Assembly (NCBI GenBank): GCA_024304885.1 | Contig: JALJOM010000003.1 | Location: forward strand, 1,832,110-1,896,109 | Direction: 5' to 3' | Length of the DNA: 64,000 nt | Source: Beijerinckiaceae bacterium | GTDB taxonomy: Bacteria > Pseudomonadota > Alphaproteobacteria > Rhizobiales > Beijerinckiaceae | Part shown: piece by piece, positions 20,141 to 30,563 of the stretch | How the letters are laid out: each line of letters opens with the position of its first letter | How positions within the stretch are numbered: the first letter of the stretch is position 1 | Translations under genes and position numbers: made by a program | Notes under the pieces: generated by a model | What the model saw: only the letters and a program-made list of their open reading frames with translations | Told to the model about the DNA's origin: nothing | Databases searched by the model: none

Positions 20141-20713
20141 ATGGAAGATGTTCTCAAAAAGCTCGTCGAAACGATCGAGAAGCTCTACGGCGCCCTGGCG
20201 CTCGGCGCCGCGGCGGCGGTCCTGCTGCTCCTGCTGCTCCACCACGGCGACCTCACCGGCGGCTATATCGGACCCTTCTTCACCTACCTTCATGTGATCT
20301 CGGGTGTCCTCTGGATCGGGCTGCTCTATTACTTCAATATAGTACAAATTCCCACGATGCCGAAGATTCCCGCCGAGCTGAAACCCGCGATCGGCAAGTA
20401 TATCGCTCCGGAAGCCCTGTTCTGGTTCCGCTGGTCCGCGGCCTCGACGGTCGTGACGGGCATCATCGTCTTCTTGAGCGGGTCGGCCGTCATGAACTGG
20501 ACGATCTTCCTCGGCGCGATCCTCGGCCTGATCATGGCCTATAATGTCTGGTTCATCATCTGGCCCAACCAGCAGATCGCGCTCGGGATGGTGTCCGCCG
20601 ACGATGCCGCCAAGGCCAAGGCCGCACGAACCGCGATGCTGACCTCGCGGACCAACTTCGTGCTCTCGATCCCGATGCTCTATTGCATGGTGACCGCCCG
20701 CTTGGTCGGCTGA
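20141..20713 (+). CDS. Membrane protein with PuuD-type (Urate_ox_N) domain
   Basis: The 190-residue protein has four membrane helices and matches the Urate_ox_N family pattern: HVISGVLWIGLLYYFN near residues 50-65, RWSAASTVVTGIIVFLSGS, IMAYNVWFIIWPNQQ and RTNFVLSIPMLYCMV. The family is the membrane part of urate hydroxylase PuuD, but stand-alone versions like this one lack the cytochrome c domain and no purine-catabolism genes are near, so the role is open. GGAGG lies 8 nt before the ATG. Confidence 0.8.
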   Translation: MEDVLKKLVETIEKLYGALALGAAAAVLLLLLLHHGDLTGGYIGPFFTYLHVISGVLWIGLLYYFNIVQIPTMPKIPAELKPAIGKYIAPEALFWFRWSAASTVVTGIIVFLSGSAVMNWTIFLGAILGLIMAYNVWFIIWPNQQIALGMVSADDAAKAKAARTAMLTSRTNFVLSIPMLYCMVTARLVG

Positions 20714-20762
20714 ACCCGCCACAAAATGCCGAGCGGACCAGCGGCACGGAAACCAAGAGCGG

Positions 20763-21482
20763 TTACCGTGCCGGACCATCTAATCGCGACGACCAATCCT
20801 CCACGCGCCCGCGCGCGAGCCGGCCTTCGACGAGCTTCGTCCAGGAGGGCGGCAGAGGCAGCGTCACGGCCTCGCGCAAGAGGTCACGGTCGAGGCTGTT
20901 CTTGTAGAGAAGCTCGACCAGCTTGCGGATCGGCCAGCCGGGAAAGGGGCGCTCGAGCAGCGTGAGGCTGTCGCCCGCCGCGACGGAGCCGGGCTCGAGG
21001 ACACGATAGTACCAGCCGGTGCGCACCCGGTCCTGGACGAGGCGCGGCATCAGCTTCAGGCCGAAGCGATCCGCGAGCTTCCAGCACGGCTGGCGAGGCT
21101 GCGAGATCTCGAGCACCGCGCTCCCGGCCTGCAGCCGATCTCCGAGGCAGACATCCGCCTCCGTCGTGCCGCGCGTGCTCAAATTCTCGCCGAACGCGCC
21201 CGGCCGCTCGAGGAGAGCGAGGTCGCCGAGCTCGGTGCGCCAGGCGGCATAATGGTCGAACGGGTAATGGTGCACGGCCTTGTCCCGGCCGCCGTGCACG
21301 CTGGGGTCACCTTGCTCGTCGCCTTCGATCCCGAGCACCCCGATGCGGACCGGGCCGGTCACGACTTCCTTGGCGATCGCGCTCGAGGTTCCCTCGCGCG
21401 TATAGGGCACGGCACGCCCCACGAGCAGCGCATCGATGGGGCCGAGCCTGCGCGGCAGGCTCTCGAGTCCTCGGGTATTCAT
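20763..21482 (-). CDS. MOSC domain protein (YiiM-like)
   Basis: The 239-residue protein has a MOSC domain (about 50-165) with VLGIEGDEQGDPSVHGGRDK, GENLSTRGTTEADVCLGDR and the conserved Cys in ISQPRQPCWKL, plus a C-terminal 3-alpha domain. YiiM-type MOSC proteins are linked to molybdenum cofactor-dependent reduction of N-hydroxylated compounds. It begins 13 nt after glmS on the same strand and is probably co-transcribed. The ATG at 21482 has no clear ribosome-binding site. Confidence 0.85.
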   Translation of the reverse strand: MNTRGLESLPRRLGPIDALLVGRAVPYTREGTSSAIAKEVVTGPVRIGVLGIEGDEQGDPSVHGGRDKAVHHYPFDHYAAWRTELGDLALLERPGAFGENLSTRGTTEADVCLGDRLQAGSAVLEISQPRQPCWKLADRFGLKLMPRLVQDRVRTGWYYRVLEPGSVAAGDSLTLLERPFPGWPIRKLVELLYKNSLDRDLLREAVTLPLPPSWTKLVEGRLARGRVEDWSSRLDGPAR

Positions 21483-21495
21483 GCGACGGTGACGC

Positions 21496-23334
21496 TCATT
21501 CCACGGTGACGCTCTTGGCGAGATTGCGCGGCTGGTCAGCGTCCTTTCCCATGACAACGGCCGTATGATAGGCGAGGAGCTGGATCGGGACGGCATAGAC
21601 GATCGCGGCGAAATCCTCCGTGACCTCGGGCATCACGATCACCGACTCCGCCTCCTCCGCGAGCTCGCGCGCGAGCGACTGGTCGCAGACGAGAACGAGC
21701 CGGCCGCCGCGGGCCGCGACCTCCTGCATGTTCGAGACCGTCTTCTCGCGCAGGCTGTCCTTCGGCGCGAGGACGATAACCGGCATCGCCTCGTCGATCA
21801 ACGCGATCGGCCCGTGCTTCAGCTCACCCGCCGCATAGCCTTCCGCGTGAATATAGGAAAGCTCCTTGAGCTTCAGCGCTCCTTCGAGCGCGAGCGGAAA
21901 GGAGGTGCCGCGTCCGAGATAGAGCACGTCGCGGACCTTGCCGATCTCCCGGGCGAGGCGCTCGATCTCGGGCTCGCAGGAGAGAGCCCGGGCGAGGACG
22001 CCCGGCACCGCTATGAGCTCCGAAACGAGCCGTGCTTCCGCGTCGTCGTCGAGGACATTGCGGGCACGGCCGAAGGCGATCGCGATCGAAGCCAGCACCG
22101 CGAGCTGGCAGGTGAAGGCCTTGGTCGAGGCGACGCCGATCTCCGGCCCGGCGAGGGTCGGCGCGACGACGTCGCTCTCGCGGGCCATGGTGGAGGTCAC
22201 GACATTGACGACAGAGAGGACCTTTTGGCCGGCCGCCTTGGCGAAGCGCAGCGAGGCGAGCGTGTCCGCGGTCTCGCCCGATTGCGAGACGAGCAAGGTG
22301 AGGCCGCCCGGCTCGAGCGGGGGCTCGCGATAGCGAAACTCGGACCCGATCTCGATATCGACGGGAAGGCGCGCGAAACGCTCGAACCAATATTTCGCGG
22401 TGAGCCCGGCGAGATAGGCGGTGCCGCAGCCGCAGATCGTCAGGCGGGTCAAGCGCGCGGGATCGACCGGGAGGTCGAAAGGCAAAGCGATCCGCCCCGA
22501 GGCCATGTCGAGATAATGCGCGAGGGTGCGTCCGACCACCTCTGGCTGCTCGTGGATCTCCTTCGCCATGAAATGGCGATGGTTCCCCTTGTCGATCAGG
22601 AAGGCCGAGGCGAGGGTCTTGACCTTGCGACGCTCGACCGGGGCTCCGGAAAAGTCGAAGAAGGCCGCCCCTTCGCAGCGGAGGACGACGAGGTCGCCGC
22701 TCTCGAGATAGGTGACGGTCTCGGTGAACGGCACGAGCGCGAGAGCATCGGATCCGAGATACATCTCGCCCGACCGCTCGCCTTCCCCATAGCCGACCGC
22801 GAGGGGCGCGCCGCGGGAAGCGCCGACGAGGAGGTCCTCCTCGCCCTCGAAAGCGATGGCGAAGGCGAAGGCCCCCGCGAGCCGCGGCAAGCAGGCGGTG
22901 ACCGCCGCGACAGGGCCCTGCCCCGCTTGCAGGGCATCCGTGACGAGGTGGGCGATGACCTCGGAATCCGTGTCCGACGCGAAGACATGCCCCTTGGCGC
23001 GCAGCTCGTCGCGAAGGGCGCGAAAATTCTCGATGATCCCGTTGTGGACGACGGCGACCTTCGCGGTCGAATGCGGATGGGCATTGGTCTCGGTCGGCTT
23101 GCCGTGGGTCGCCCAGCGCGTGTGGCCGATGCCGATCCGGCCCGCGAGCGGCTCCTCGGCGAGGCGCTTCTCGAGATTGACGAGCTTGCCGCTCACCTTG
23201 AGGCTCGTCAGCCGCCCGGCCTCGAGCGTCGCGATTCCTGCCGAGTCATAGCCGCGATATTCCAGGCGCTTCAGTGCCTCGAGGATCGCTCCCGCGACCG
23301 GCCTGCGGCCGATCATGCCGACGATTCCACACAT
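21496..23334 (-). CDS. glmS: Glutamine-fructose-6-phosphate aminotransferase (isomerizing)
   Basis: GlmS makes glucosamine-6-phosphate from fructose-6-phosphate and glutamine, the first step to UDP-GlcNAc for peptidoglycan and LPS. The N-terminal Ntn glutaminase starts MCGIVGMIG with catalytic Cys2; HTRWATHG and the phosphosugar isomerase (SIS) motifs SQSGETADT and ASTKAFTCQ are visible, and the protein ends LAKSVTVE as usual. It is 612 residues, the family length. It lies 59 bp downstream of glmU in the same direction. Confidence 0.96.
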   Translation of the reverse strand: MCGIVGMIGRRPVAGAILEALKRLEYRGYDSAGIATLEAGRLTSLKVSGKLVNLEKRLAEEPLAGRIGIGHTRWATHGKPTETNAHPHSTAKVAVVHNGIIENFRALRDELRAKGHVFASDTDSEVIAHLVTDALQAGQGPVAAVTACLPRLAGAFAFAIAFEGEEDLLVGASRGAPLAVGYGEGERSGEMYLGSDALALVPFTETVTYLESGDLVVLRCEGAAFFDFSGAPVERRKVKTLASAFLIDKGNHRHFMAKEIHEQPEVVGRTLAHYLDMASGRIALPFDLPVDPARLTRLTICGCGTAYLAGLTAKYWFERFARLPVDIEIGSEFRYREPPLEPGGLTLLVSQSGETADTLASLRFAKAAGQKVLSVVNVVTSTMARESDVVAPTLAGPEIGVASTKAFTCQLAVLASIAIAFGRARNVLDDDAEARLVSELIAVPGVLARALSCEPEIERLAREIGKVRDVLYLGRGTSFPLALEGALKLKELSYIHAEGYAAGELKHGPIALIDEAMPVIVLAPKDSLREKTVSNMQEVAARGGRLVLVCDQSLARELAEEAESVIVMPEVTEDFAAIVYAVPIQLLAYHTAVVMGKDADQPRNLAKSVTVE

Positions 23335-23393
23335 AATGACTTTCCCGATGAATTTCCTGTTCAGCCGGCGGGGCCCGCGGCGGCACGGGCAGC

Positions 23394-24761
23394 TTACGAT
23401 TTTCCGTCACGAAGCCGCTTGACCCATCCGGGCTTTGCGACCTGGCGGGCGCGGCCGAGCGCGAGCGCATCGGCCTCGACGTCCTCCGTGATCACGGAGC
23501 CCGACCCGATATAGGCCCCGTTGCCGATCTCGACCGGAGCGACGAGCGCGCTGTTCGAGCCGATGAAGGCGCCCTCGCCGATCACGGTCCTGTGCTTGTG
23601 GAACCCGTCGTAGTTGCAGGTGATGGTGCCGGCGCCGACATTGGTCCGCGCGCCGATGCTCGCATCGCCGATATAGCTCAGATGATTGATCTTGGCCCCG
23701 GCGCCGACCTCTGCGGCCTTCACCTCGACGAAATTGCCGATATGGACCTTTTCCGCGAGCTTCGCGCCGGGCCGCAAGCGCGCGAAGGGACCGATCGTGA
23801 CGCGCTGCCCCACGGTCGCGCCTTCGAGATGGGAGAAGGATCGGATGCGGGTGCCGTCGCCGACGGTGACGCCCGGTCCGAAGACGACATGGGGCTCGAT
23901 GACGACATCGCGGCCGAGCCGCGTGTCATGGGACAAGGTGACGCTCGAAGGATCGAGCATCGTGACGCCCGCGCGCATCGCGGCCTCGCGCAGCCGACGC
24001 TGCACGAGGGCCTCGGCAGCGGCGAGCTGCACCCTGTCGTTCACGCCCATGACCTCGGCCTCGGCGGCGACCACGACGCCCGCCGTGAGTCCCTTCGCGG
24101 CGGCGAGGGCGACGCAGTCAGTCAGGTAATATTCGCCCTTGGCGTTGGCATTGCCGATCGCCTCGAGCAAGGACAAGGCGAGGCGGCCGTCGAGCGCCAT
24201 CAGGCCGGCATTGCAGAGCGTCAGCGTCCGCTCGGCCGGGCTCGCGTCGCGCTCCTCCCTGATGGCGAGGAGCCTGCCCGCCTCGACGAGGAGGCGGCCA
24301 TAGCCCGAGGGATCCGAGGCCTCGAAGCCGAGGACGGCGACCGCATGACCTTCTGTCGCGAGACAGCTGCGCAGCCTCGCGAAGCTTTCCGGTGCGACGA
24401 GTGGCGTATCGGCGAAGCAGACGAGCAGATCGTCGAACCCTTCGGCGATGATCTCGCGTGCGGCGAGCACGGCATGGGCGGTGCCCTTCCGCTCGGCCTG
24501 GACGACGATCTTTGCGGTCGGGACGGCGGCCCGTGCTTCCGCCGCGACCTCGTCGTGATCCGGGCCGACGACGACTGCGACCCGACCGGTGCCGGCCGCG
24601 GTGACGGCGGCCAAGACCTGCGCGAGCATGGAGCGACCCGCCAGCTCGTGAAGCACCTTCGGGATCGCCGAGCGCATGCGGGTCCCTTCGCCGGCGGCGA
24701 GCACGACGGCGAGGCAGCTACGGGGTGCGGACGGACCGGGATCGAGACGCACTGAATTCAT
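23394..24761 (-). CDS. glmU: Bifunctional GlmU: N-acetylglucosamine-1-P uridyltransferase / glucosamine-1-P acetyltransferase
   Basis: GlmU acetylates glucosamine-1-phosphate and then forms UDP-GlcNAc. The N-terminal pyrophosphorylase has [19 protein letters not shown]; the C-terminal left-handed beta-helix has hexapeptide repeats ending with the acetyl-CoA site region [14 protein letters not shown]...GSNSALVAP. The length of 455 aa equals E. coli GlmU (456). The ATG at 24761 has GGAGG about 11 nt upstream; the frame is open to 25100 but overlaps the divergent opgG. With glmS downstream it supplies cell-wall precursor. Confidence 0.96.
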   Translation of the reverse strand: MNSVRLDPGPSAPRSCLAVVLAAGEGTRMRSAIPKVLHELAGRSMLAQVLAAVTAAGTGRVAVVVGPDHDEVAAEARAAVPTAKIVVQAERKGTAHAVLAAREIIAEGFDDLLVCFADTPLVAPESFARLRSCLATEGHAVAVLGFEASDPSGYGRLLVEAGRLLAIREERDASPAERTLTLCNAGLMALDGRLALSLLEAIGNANAKGEYYLTDCVALAAAKGLTAGVVVAAEAEVMGVNDRVQLAAAEALVQRRLREAAMRAGVTMLDPSSVTLSHDTRLGRDVVIEPHVVFGPGVTVGDGTRIRSFSHLEGATVGQRVTIGPFARLRPGAKLAEKVHIGNFVEVKAAEVGAGAKINHLSYIGDASIGARTNVGAGTITCNYDGFHKHRTVIGEGAFIGSNSALVAPVEIGNGAYIGSGSVITEDVEADALALGRARQVAKPGWVKRLRDGKS

Positions 24762-24924
24762 CGAAATGGAAGCCTCCGGGAAAAAGCTCGCGGCAAAAGC
24801 GCACGCTGTCGCAGCCGGGTTGCATGCGCTGCTTTTGCACCTTATCGCCGCCGCATTATCCGCTATACGATAAACCTCCTGGAATTTCTCGCCGAAGCGG
24901 TGCCGGAGCGCATCGACAGGGGTC

Positions 24925-26472
24925 ATGATCCGACGTCGGGAGGTCTTGAAGCTCGCCCTCGGCCTGCCGGCCGCGGGCCTCGGGTCGGTCGTGCCGACGC
25001 GCGCCGCGCTCGGCGAGGCGACCTCTGCGGGCTTCGGCCTCGGCGAGCCGGCCCCGTTCGGCCCGGCCATGGTCACGGAGCGGGCGAGAGCCCTCGCCAA
25101 GCAGGCCTACAAGCCCGTGCCGGCCGACATCCCGGACATTTTTCGCAACCTCGGCTACGAGCAATATGTCGGAATTCGGCACCGTCCCGGCACCGCGATC
25201 TGGGCCCAGGACGGGGTCGGCTTCGCGCTCGAGCCGCTCCATCGCGGCTTCATCTTCTCGACCCCGATCCAGATCCATCTCGTGAGCCAGGGCGAGGCGC
25301 GCCGCGTGCTCTATGATCCGAGCCTCTACGACTTCGGCCAACTCGCGGTGCCGCCGCAGATCGGCGACATGGGATTTTCGGGCTTTCGCGTGCTCGCACA
25401 GCGCGAGGCGGGAGGATTTGCCGAGCTCGCCACCTTTCAAGGCGCGAGCTTCTTCCGTGCCGTCGCGCGAGGGCAAAATCCCGGCACGATGGCGAGAGCC
25501 ATGTCGATCAAGACGGCGGATGCTCGCGGCGAGGAATTTCCGGCGATCCGGACGGTCTGGATCGAGCGCCCGACGCTCGCGGAAAACCGGCTGGTCATTC
25601 ACGCCCTCATCGATTCCGAGAGCCTCACCGGGGCCTATCGCTTCACCCTGAGGCCCGGCGAGGTGACCCTGATCGACACCGAATGCACCTTGTTCCCGCG
25701 CGCCGCGGTCGACAGCTACGGCCTCGCCACCATGAGCGCCACCGTCGTCTCGGGTCCCTTGGGCCTGCGCCGCTGCACCGACCTGCGGCCGACGGTCGCG
25801 GAGATCTCCGGCGTGCAGATGCTGACCGGCAAGGGCGAATGGATCTGGCGCCCGGTCGCCAACCGCGAAACCTTGCAGATCTCGACCTTCGTCGACGAGA
25901 AGCCGCGCGGGTTCGGGTTTCTCCAGCGCGACCGTGCATTCGAGCATTACCAGGACGACGACCAGCATTGGGAGGCTCGGCCGTCGCTGTGGATCGAGCC
26001 GATCGGCGAATGGGCGGCCGGAGGCGTGCAGCTCGTCGAGATCCCCTCCGACTCCGAGGTTAACGACAATATCATCGCCTTCTGGAAGCCGCGCGAGCCG
26101 CTCGCGGCGGGGAGTGAAACCAGCGTCGCCTATCGGCAGTTCTGGTGCTGGAACCCGCCCGAGCGTCCGGATCTCGCCGTTGCCGTCTTCTCGCGGGAAG
26201 GTCGCGGGGCGTCGGCCAAGCGACGCCGCTTTGTCGTCGAGTTCAACGGCGATGCTCTCGCCGGCCTCACGAACGCGGATGTCGTGCCGAAGCTCTCCGC
26301 GACGCCCGGCTCGATCCCGTCGCTGCGCCTCTTCCTGTCGAAGGAGCGCAAATCCTGCCGGGTCCTGTTCGAGCTCGACCCCGAGGGCGAATCCTTTTCC
26401 GAGCTGCGTCTCGTGATCGAGGCGGCAGGGAAACCGATCAGCGAGACATGGCTCTATCGATGGACAGCGTGA
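24925..26472 (+). CDS. opgG: Glucans biosynthesis protein G, periplasmic
   Basis: OpgG (MdoG) is a periplasmic beta-sandwich protein needed to make branched osmoregulated periplasmic glucans. The 515-residue product begins with a twin-arginine-like signal ([20 protein letters not shown]) and shows family motifs [28 protein letters not shown] and [13 protein letters not shown]-like [11 protein letters not shown]. It is transcribed divergently from glmU and overlaps opgH by 25 nt, forming an opgGH operon. Confidence 0.93.
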   Translation: MIRRREVLKLALGLPAAGLGSVVPTRAALGEATSAGFGLGEPAPFGPAMVTERARALAKQAYKPVPADIPDIFRNLGYEQYVGIRHRPGTAIWAQDGVGFALEPLHRGFIFSTPIQIHLVSQGEARRVLYDPSLYDFGQLAVPPQIGDMGFSGFRVLAQREAGGFAELATFQGASFFRAVARGQNPGTMARAMSIKTADARGEEFPAIRTVWIERPTLAENRLVIHALIDSESLTGAYRFTLRPGEVTLIDTECTLFPRAAVDSYGLATMSATVVSGPLGLRRCTDLRPTVAEISGVQMLTGKGEWIWRPVANRETLQISTFVDEKPRGFGFLQRDRAFEHYQDDDQHWEARPSLWIEPIGEWAAGGVQLVEIPSDSEVNDNIIAFWKPREPLAAGSETSVAYRQFWCWNPPERPDLAVAVFSREGRGASAKRRRFVVEFNGDALAGLTNADVVPKLSATPGSIPSLRLFLSKERKSCRVLFELDPEGESFSELRLVIEAAGKPISETWLYRWTA

Positions 26473-28679
26473 CCCGTGACGAGACCCGGATGCGGGAGGC
26501 GCCGTCCTTCGCATCCGCGCCCGCGTGGGACTCGACCGAGATTTTCGCCTGCATGCCGCCCGAGGCCCCACTCGCCATGCCGGCCCAGAGCCTCGTCCAT
26601 TTTTCCGCAAGCGAGCGCCACCATCCACAGAAGCGGTCGGCCTCGTTCGGCTGCTGGCTCGCCCGGCTCCTCGTCTACGGTGGAGGCCTCGCGCTCACGG
26701 CATATGGCGCGACGGAGATGCACGGCGTCGTCTCGGTCGGCGGCGTGACCTTCCTCGAATGGGCGCTGCTCGTGCTCTTCGTCGCGAACTTCTCCTGGAT
26801 CGCTCTCGCCTTCACCGGGGCTCTCGCCGGCTTCCTCTGGATGCTGTTCCTCTCGCCGAGGCCTTCGCCCGTCCCGGCCACCCTGCGCGAGAAGAACGCG
26901 ATCGTCATGCCGATCTACAACGAGGATCCGCCGCGGGTCTTCGGCGCGGTCGAAGCCATGCTCGAGGAGGTCGAGGCCACAGGGCTAGGCGCCGCCTTCG
27001 ACTGGTTCTTCCTGTCGGACACGACCGACCCGGAGACATTCGTCGCCGAGGAGCGCGCCTTTCTCGAGATGCGCCGCAGGCTCGCGCCGCGAACCGACAT
27101 CTACTACCGGCACCGGCCGAAGAACACCCACCGTAAAGCGGGGAACATCGAGGATTTCGTCAGCCGCTGGGGCGGCCGCTATGCGCATATGGTCGTGCTC
27201 GACGCCGACAGCCTCATGACCGGCGCGACCATCGTCACGCTCGCGGCGACGATGGAGACGGATCCCGACGCGGGGATCATCCAGACGCTTCCGCTGATCG
27301 TCAACCGCAACACGCTGTTCGCCCGCGTCCAGCAATTCGCCGCGCGGATCTACGGACCCGTGATCGCCGCGGGCCTTGCGATCTGGATGGGGCGCGACGG
27401 CAACTATTGGGGCCACAACGCGATCATCCGCACCCGCGCCTTCGCGGCTCATTGCGGGCTGCCGGTGCTGAAGGGCCGCCCGCCCTTCGGCGGCCATGTG
27501 CTGAGCCACGACTTCGTCGAGGCCGCGCTCATGCGACGCGCGGGCTATGCCGTCTACATGCTCCCCCGAGCCGGCGGCAGCTACGAGGAGAGCCCGCCCT
27601 CGCTCATCGATCTCGCCGCGCGCGACCGGCGCTGGTGCCAAGGCAACCTGCAGCACTTGAGGATCCTCCCCGCCAAGGGCCTGCATTGGGCCTCGCGGCA
27701 GCATTTCGCGACCGGGATCATGGGCTATGTGACGTCGCCCTTGTGGATGCTGCAGCTCGTGATCGGCATCGCGATCGTCGTGCAAGCGAGCTATATCAGG
27801 CCGGAATATTTCACGAGCGAGTTCACGCTGTTTCCGGCCTGGCCGCGCTTCGACGCCGAGCGGTCGCTCGCGCTGTTCGGCCTGACCATGGTGATCCTCC
27901 TGATGCCGAAGCTCTTCGGCCTCGTGCTCGCCCTGGTCCAGAAGGAGACGCGGCGCGGCTGCGGCGGCGCGCTTCGGCTCCTCCTCTCGACCTTGTTCGA
28001 GGTCTTGATGTCGGCCTTGCTGGCGCCGAGCATGATGCTGATCCAGACCGGGCACGTGATGCATTTCGTGTTCGGGCTCGACACCGGCTGGAACCCGCAG
28101 CGGCGCGACGACGGCTCGGTGCCGTTCAAGTCCATCGTGCGGCGGCACAGGTCCCATGTCGCCCTCGGCGCCGCCATGCTTGTCGCGGGCCTCATGATCT
28201 CGCCCTCGCTCGTCGCCTGGATGTCGCCGACGATCCTCGGGCTGCTTCTCGCGATCGTCCTGTCCTGGGGGACCGGGCTCCTCTCGGTCGGGCTCTCGAC
28301 ACGGCGGATCGGGCTCTTGACCACGCCCGAGGAGCGCGCGCGGCCCACGGTGGTCGCAAGGGCCAATGTCCTCGCCGAGGAGCTCGCCCGTGACGCGGCG
28401 GACGCCCCGGCAGGCCTCGCGGCTCTCCACGGCGATCCGAGGCTGCGGGCGTTTCACTCGGCCTGGCTGCCGCCGGCTCACAGCCGCAAGCGCGGCGACG
28501 TCTCCGCGGAGCATGCGCTGGCAGAGGTGAAGCTCGCCGAAGCCGAGACGCTCGACGAGGCGCTCGCCTGGCTCCATCCCAAGGAACGGATGGCGGTCCT
28601 GCAGGACCCGACCCTCGTCGCGGCCGTGTCCAGGCTGCCGGAGGGGCCGGTGGCGTCGGCGGTTCGGGCGGTGGGTTAA
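26448..28679 (+). CDS. opgH: Glucans biosynthesis glucosyltransferase H
   Basis: OpgH (MdoH) is the inner-membrane GT2 enzyme that polymerises UDP-glucose into beta-1,2-glucan backbone and exports it. Motifs IVMPIYNEDPPRVF, VLDADSLM, SHDFVEAALMRRAGY and RDRRWCQGNLQH supply the D, DxD, D and Q/RxxRW catalytic set. Two N-terminal and about five C-terminal membrane helices flank it. At 743 aa it is slightly shorter than E. coli MdoH. The start may be ATG 26448 or 26460, both inside opgG; translational coupling is likely. Confidence 0.93.
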   Translation: MALSMDSVTRDETRMREAPSFASAPAWDSTEIFACMPPEAPLAMPAQSLVHFSASERHHPQKRSASFGCWLARLLVYGGGLALTAYGATEMHGVVSVGGVTFLEWALLVLFVANFSWIALAFTGALAGFLWMLFLSPRPSPVPATLREKNAIVMPIYNEDPPRVFGAVEAMLEEVEATGLGAAFDWFFLSDTTDPETFVAEERAFLEMRRRLAPRTDIYYRHRPKNTHRKAGNIEDFVSRWGGRYAHMVVLDADSLMTGATIVTLAATMETDPDAGIIQTLPLIVNRNTLFARVQQFAARIYGPVIAAGLAIWMGRDGNYWGHNAIIRTRAFAAHCGLPVLKGRPPFGGHVLSHDFVEAALMRRAGYAVYMLPRAGGSYEESPPSLIDLAARDRRWCQGNLQHLRILPAKGLHWASRQHFATGIMGYVTSPLWMLQLVIGIAIVVQASYIRPEYFTSEFTLFPAWPRFDAERSLALFGLTMVILLMPKLFGLVLALVQKETRRGCGGALRLLLSTLFEVLMSALLAPSMMLIQTGHVMHFVFGLDTGWNPQRRDDGSVPFKSIVRRHRSHVALGAAMLVAGLMISPSLVAWMSPTILGLLLAIVLSWGTGLLSVGLSTRRIGLLTTPEERARPTVVARANVLAEELARDAADAPAGLAALHGDPRLRAFHSAWLPPAHSRKRGDVSAEHALAEVKLAEAETLDEALAWLHPKERMAVLQDPTLVAAVSRLPEGPVASAVRAVG

Positions 28680-28728
28680 CGAGGACCGGTCACCAAAAAC
28701 CCCGGGGAGCGGACGCCGCGCGAGGAAG

Positions 28729-29009
28729 ATGAAAAACCCGGCACATCCCGGCGAGCAGGTGGCCGCGAACCTCGAAGAGATCGGCCTGAGCGTCGCCGAA
28801 GCTGCAAAGCACTCGGCGTCACGCGCCAGCAGCTCTACAATGTTCTCAACGGCAAGAGCGCCGTGACCCCGGTAATGGCCGTGCGCTTCGAAAAGGCCTT
28901 CGGTGGTAGCGCCGACATGCGGCTGCGGATGCAAGCCGCCTACGATCTCGCGAAAGTGTGCTTGCGCGAGCATGAAATCCCCGTGCAAAGGCTCGCACGA
29001 GTTTCGTAG
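28729..29009 (+). pseudogene. higA: HigA-family antitoxin, broken by a 1-nt deletion
   Basis: The N-terminal 27 codons read MKNPAHPGEQVAANLEEIGL...EAAK, the HigA antitoxin start, and the downstream frame reads ALGVTRQQLYNVLNGKSAVT, then MAVRFEKAFGGSADMRLRMQ and AAYDLAKV, the XRE helix-turn-helix and family tail. A single base is missing after codon AAG near 28809: the span is 281 nt where 282 would be an intact 93-residue gene. GAGGA precedes the ATG. No higB toxin lies in the 50 bp upstream. Confidence 0.8.
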
Positions 29010-29023
29010 ACGATAGCCCTCCC

Positions 29024-29752
29024 TCACGTCGCGTCGTGGAAGATGAGCCCTGCGACGAAGCGCTCGCCCGACCGCACGAGGCTGACGCCGTGCTTCATCA
29101 CCGCTCGTGAGGTGCCGCGCGGTCCCTCCACCGGCCGATGACGGACCGCGAGGATCACCGCGTCTCCGAGCCCGAGCGGGACCACCTCCCCCCGCGCTTG
29201 CCGGCGCTGCCTCTGCTCGAGGACGAGGAACTCGCCGCCGGTGAAATCGACGCCCGGCTCCGAGAGCTGGATCGCGACCTGGAAGGGAAAGGCCAGCGCC
29301 CCATAAAGGTCCTGGTGGAGGCAATTATAGTCGCCCGCGCGATAGCGCAGGAGAAGCGGCGTCGGGCGCAGCTGCCCCGCCTCGTGGCAGAGCGTCCGAA
29401 AGTCCTCGTGCGCGGACGGATAGCGCCGCTCCGTGCCGAGGCGCGCGCTCCAGTCGTCGGCGACCGGCGCGAGCCGAGCGTAGAGCGCCGCCCTCAATTC
29501 CGCGACCGGCTCGGGCAGCGGATCGGCGAAATATTTGTACTCGCCTCGCCCGTAGCCGTGCTGCGCCATGACGACGGTCCGGCGAAACCTTCTGTCGTCG
29601 CCATAGAGCGCGGCGAGGCTCCGGCAGTCCCGCGGGGACAAGAGTCCGTCCTCGACCGCATAGCCTCGCGCGGCGAGGTCGCCGGCAATCCGGTCCCAAT
29701 CGGCGCGGCCGACGCGATCGGAGAGGCGCGATTCCGCCGGCTGGAGTGTCAT
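29024..29752 (-). CDS. 2-oxoglutarate/Fe(II)-dependent oxygenase (prolyl-hydroxylase-like)
   Basis: The 242-residue protein has the double-stranded beta-helix iron site HxD (NCLHQDLYG), and a C-terminal MKHGVSLVRSGER giving the distal His and the 2OG-binding Arg. LRYRAGDYN and PFQVAIQLSEP...FTGGEFLVLEQ complete the fold. Substrate unknown. It is convergent with the higA remnant and 64 bp downstream of the next membrane-anchored protein on the same strand. Confidence 0.85.
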   Translation of the reverse strand: MTLQPAESRLSDRVGRADWDRIAGDLAARGYAVEDGLLSPRDCRSLAALYGDDRRFRRTVVMAQHGYGRGEYKYFADPLPEPVAELRAALYARLAPVADDWSARLGTERRYPSAHEDFRTLCHEAGQLRPTPLLLRYRAGDYNCLHQDLYGALAFPFQVAIQLSEPGVDFTGGEFLVLEQRQRRQARGEVVPLGLGDAVILAVRHRPVEGPRGTSRAVMKHGVSLVRSGERFVAGLIFHDAT

Positions 29753-29816
29753 GGGTCCGCTCGCCGTTCGAGGCAGCCGCGCATCGGCCGATCCGAGTCG
29801 CGGCTTCGACGTGGGC

Positions 29817-30290
29817 CTATCGCAGCGTCATCTCGCGGCTCCGGAAGATACGGCCGGAGACATCGCGGAACTCGACAGAGATCGCCTCGGCCTCGGCCAG
29901 CGCCTGCTTGAAGGTTTCCCCGCTCACGGGGGTCGCCGTGATCTTGTGGCCGGCCTCGACGACCGGCTTCAGGCGATCCTCGTAGAACCGCGCCGCGAAG
30001 ACCTGAACCTCGATGAACTCGTCGTGGCTCTTGCGACGGATGTGGAAATGCGACGTATCGAGCGCGACCCGACCATCGTTGACGACGAAAGTCCCTTGAT
30101 AGACCGGATCGGATTGCTCGTCGGCCTCGCCGCGGTGCCGGCGTTTCTTGTCGGTCACGGTACCGATCTTGACCTCCGTGTTCAGGGGCTTCGCCGCCGC
30201 GAGCTGCTTCTTGCTTCGGTGGTTCAGATAGAGGCTCGCCACGATCGCGAAGACCAAGGCGAAGCCTGCAACGAGGTCCGAGAACCGCAT
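29817..30290 (-). CDS. Membrane-anchored protein of unknown function, 157 aa
   Basis: One N-terminal hydrophobic helix (about 6-22, LVAGFALVFAIVASLYL) is followed by a basic stretch and a soluble, mixed alpha/beta domain. There is no lipobox. The ATG at 30290 has AGGA about 11 nt upstream. I recognise no family. It precedes the 2OG oxygenase on the same strand. Confidence 0.65.
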   Translation of the reverse strand: MRFSDLVAGFALVFAIVASLYLNHRSKKQLAAAKPLNTEVKIGTVTDKKRRHRGEADEQSDPVYQGTFVVNDGRVALDTSHFHIRRKSHDEFIEVQVFAARFYEDRLKPVVEAGHKITATPVSGETFKQALAEAEAISVEFRDVSGRIFRSREMTLR

Positions 30291-30563
30291 GTTCTAGTTT
30301 TCCTTGCCTTTTCTAGGATCCAGGTGACCCGCGCTGCGTTCCGCGCGCCTTTGTCGTGGGGCCGCGATTTCGGGACGCGAAGCGGGCTCCGCGTCACCCG
30401 AAGCTGCTCCCGCGCCGCGGCTCGGACGACCTGCGCGTGCGCGGCTTGACGCGAAACGCGATTTTGACCACGACTAGTCTAGACCTTTCGGAGCGGCATT
30501 GCGAAACGATCCGCGGATTTTTCGTCTGCCCTCGCACCTTCACCAGATCTGGACGATTCTCGC
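30291..30563. other. Intergenic region upstream of ispG
   Basis: This 273 bp separates the divergent membrane-anchored gene and ispG and should carry both promoters. No palindromic element or known operator was recognised. Confidence 0.4.

Noticed and set aside
21565-23514. Long ORF opposite glmS
   Set aside because: Composition typical of an antisense shadow and no motif, while glmS is intact.
26985-29324. 779-codon ORF opposite opgH and the higA remnant
   Set aside because: Shadow frame, His/Arg/Asp-rich, spanning unrelated genes.
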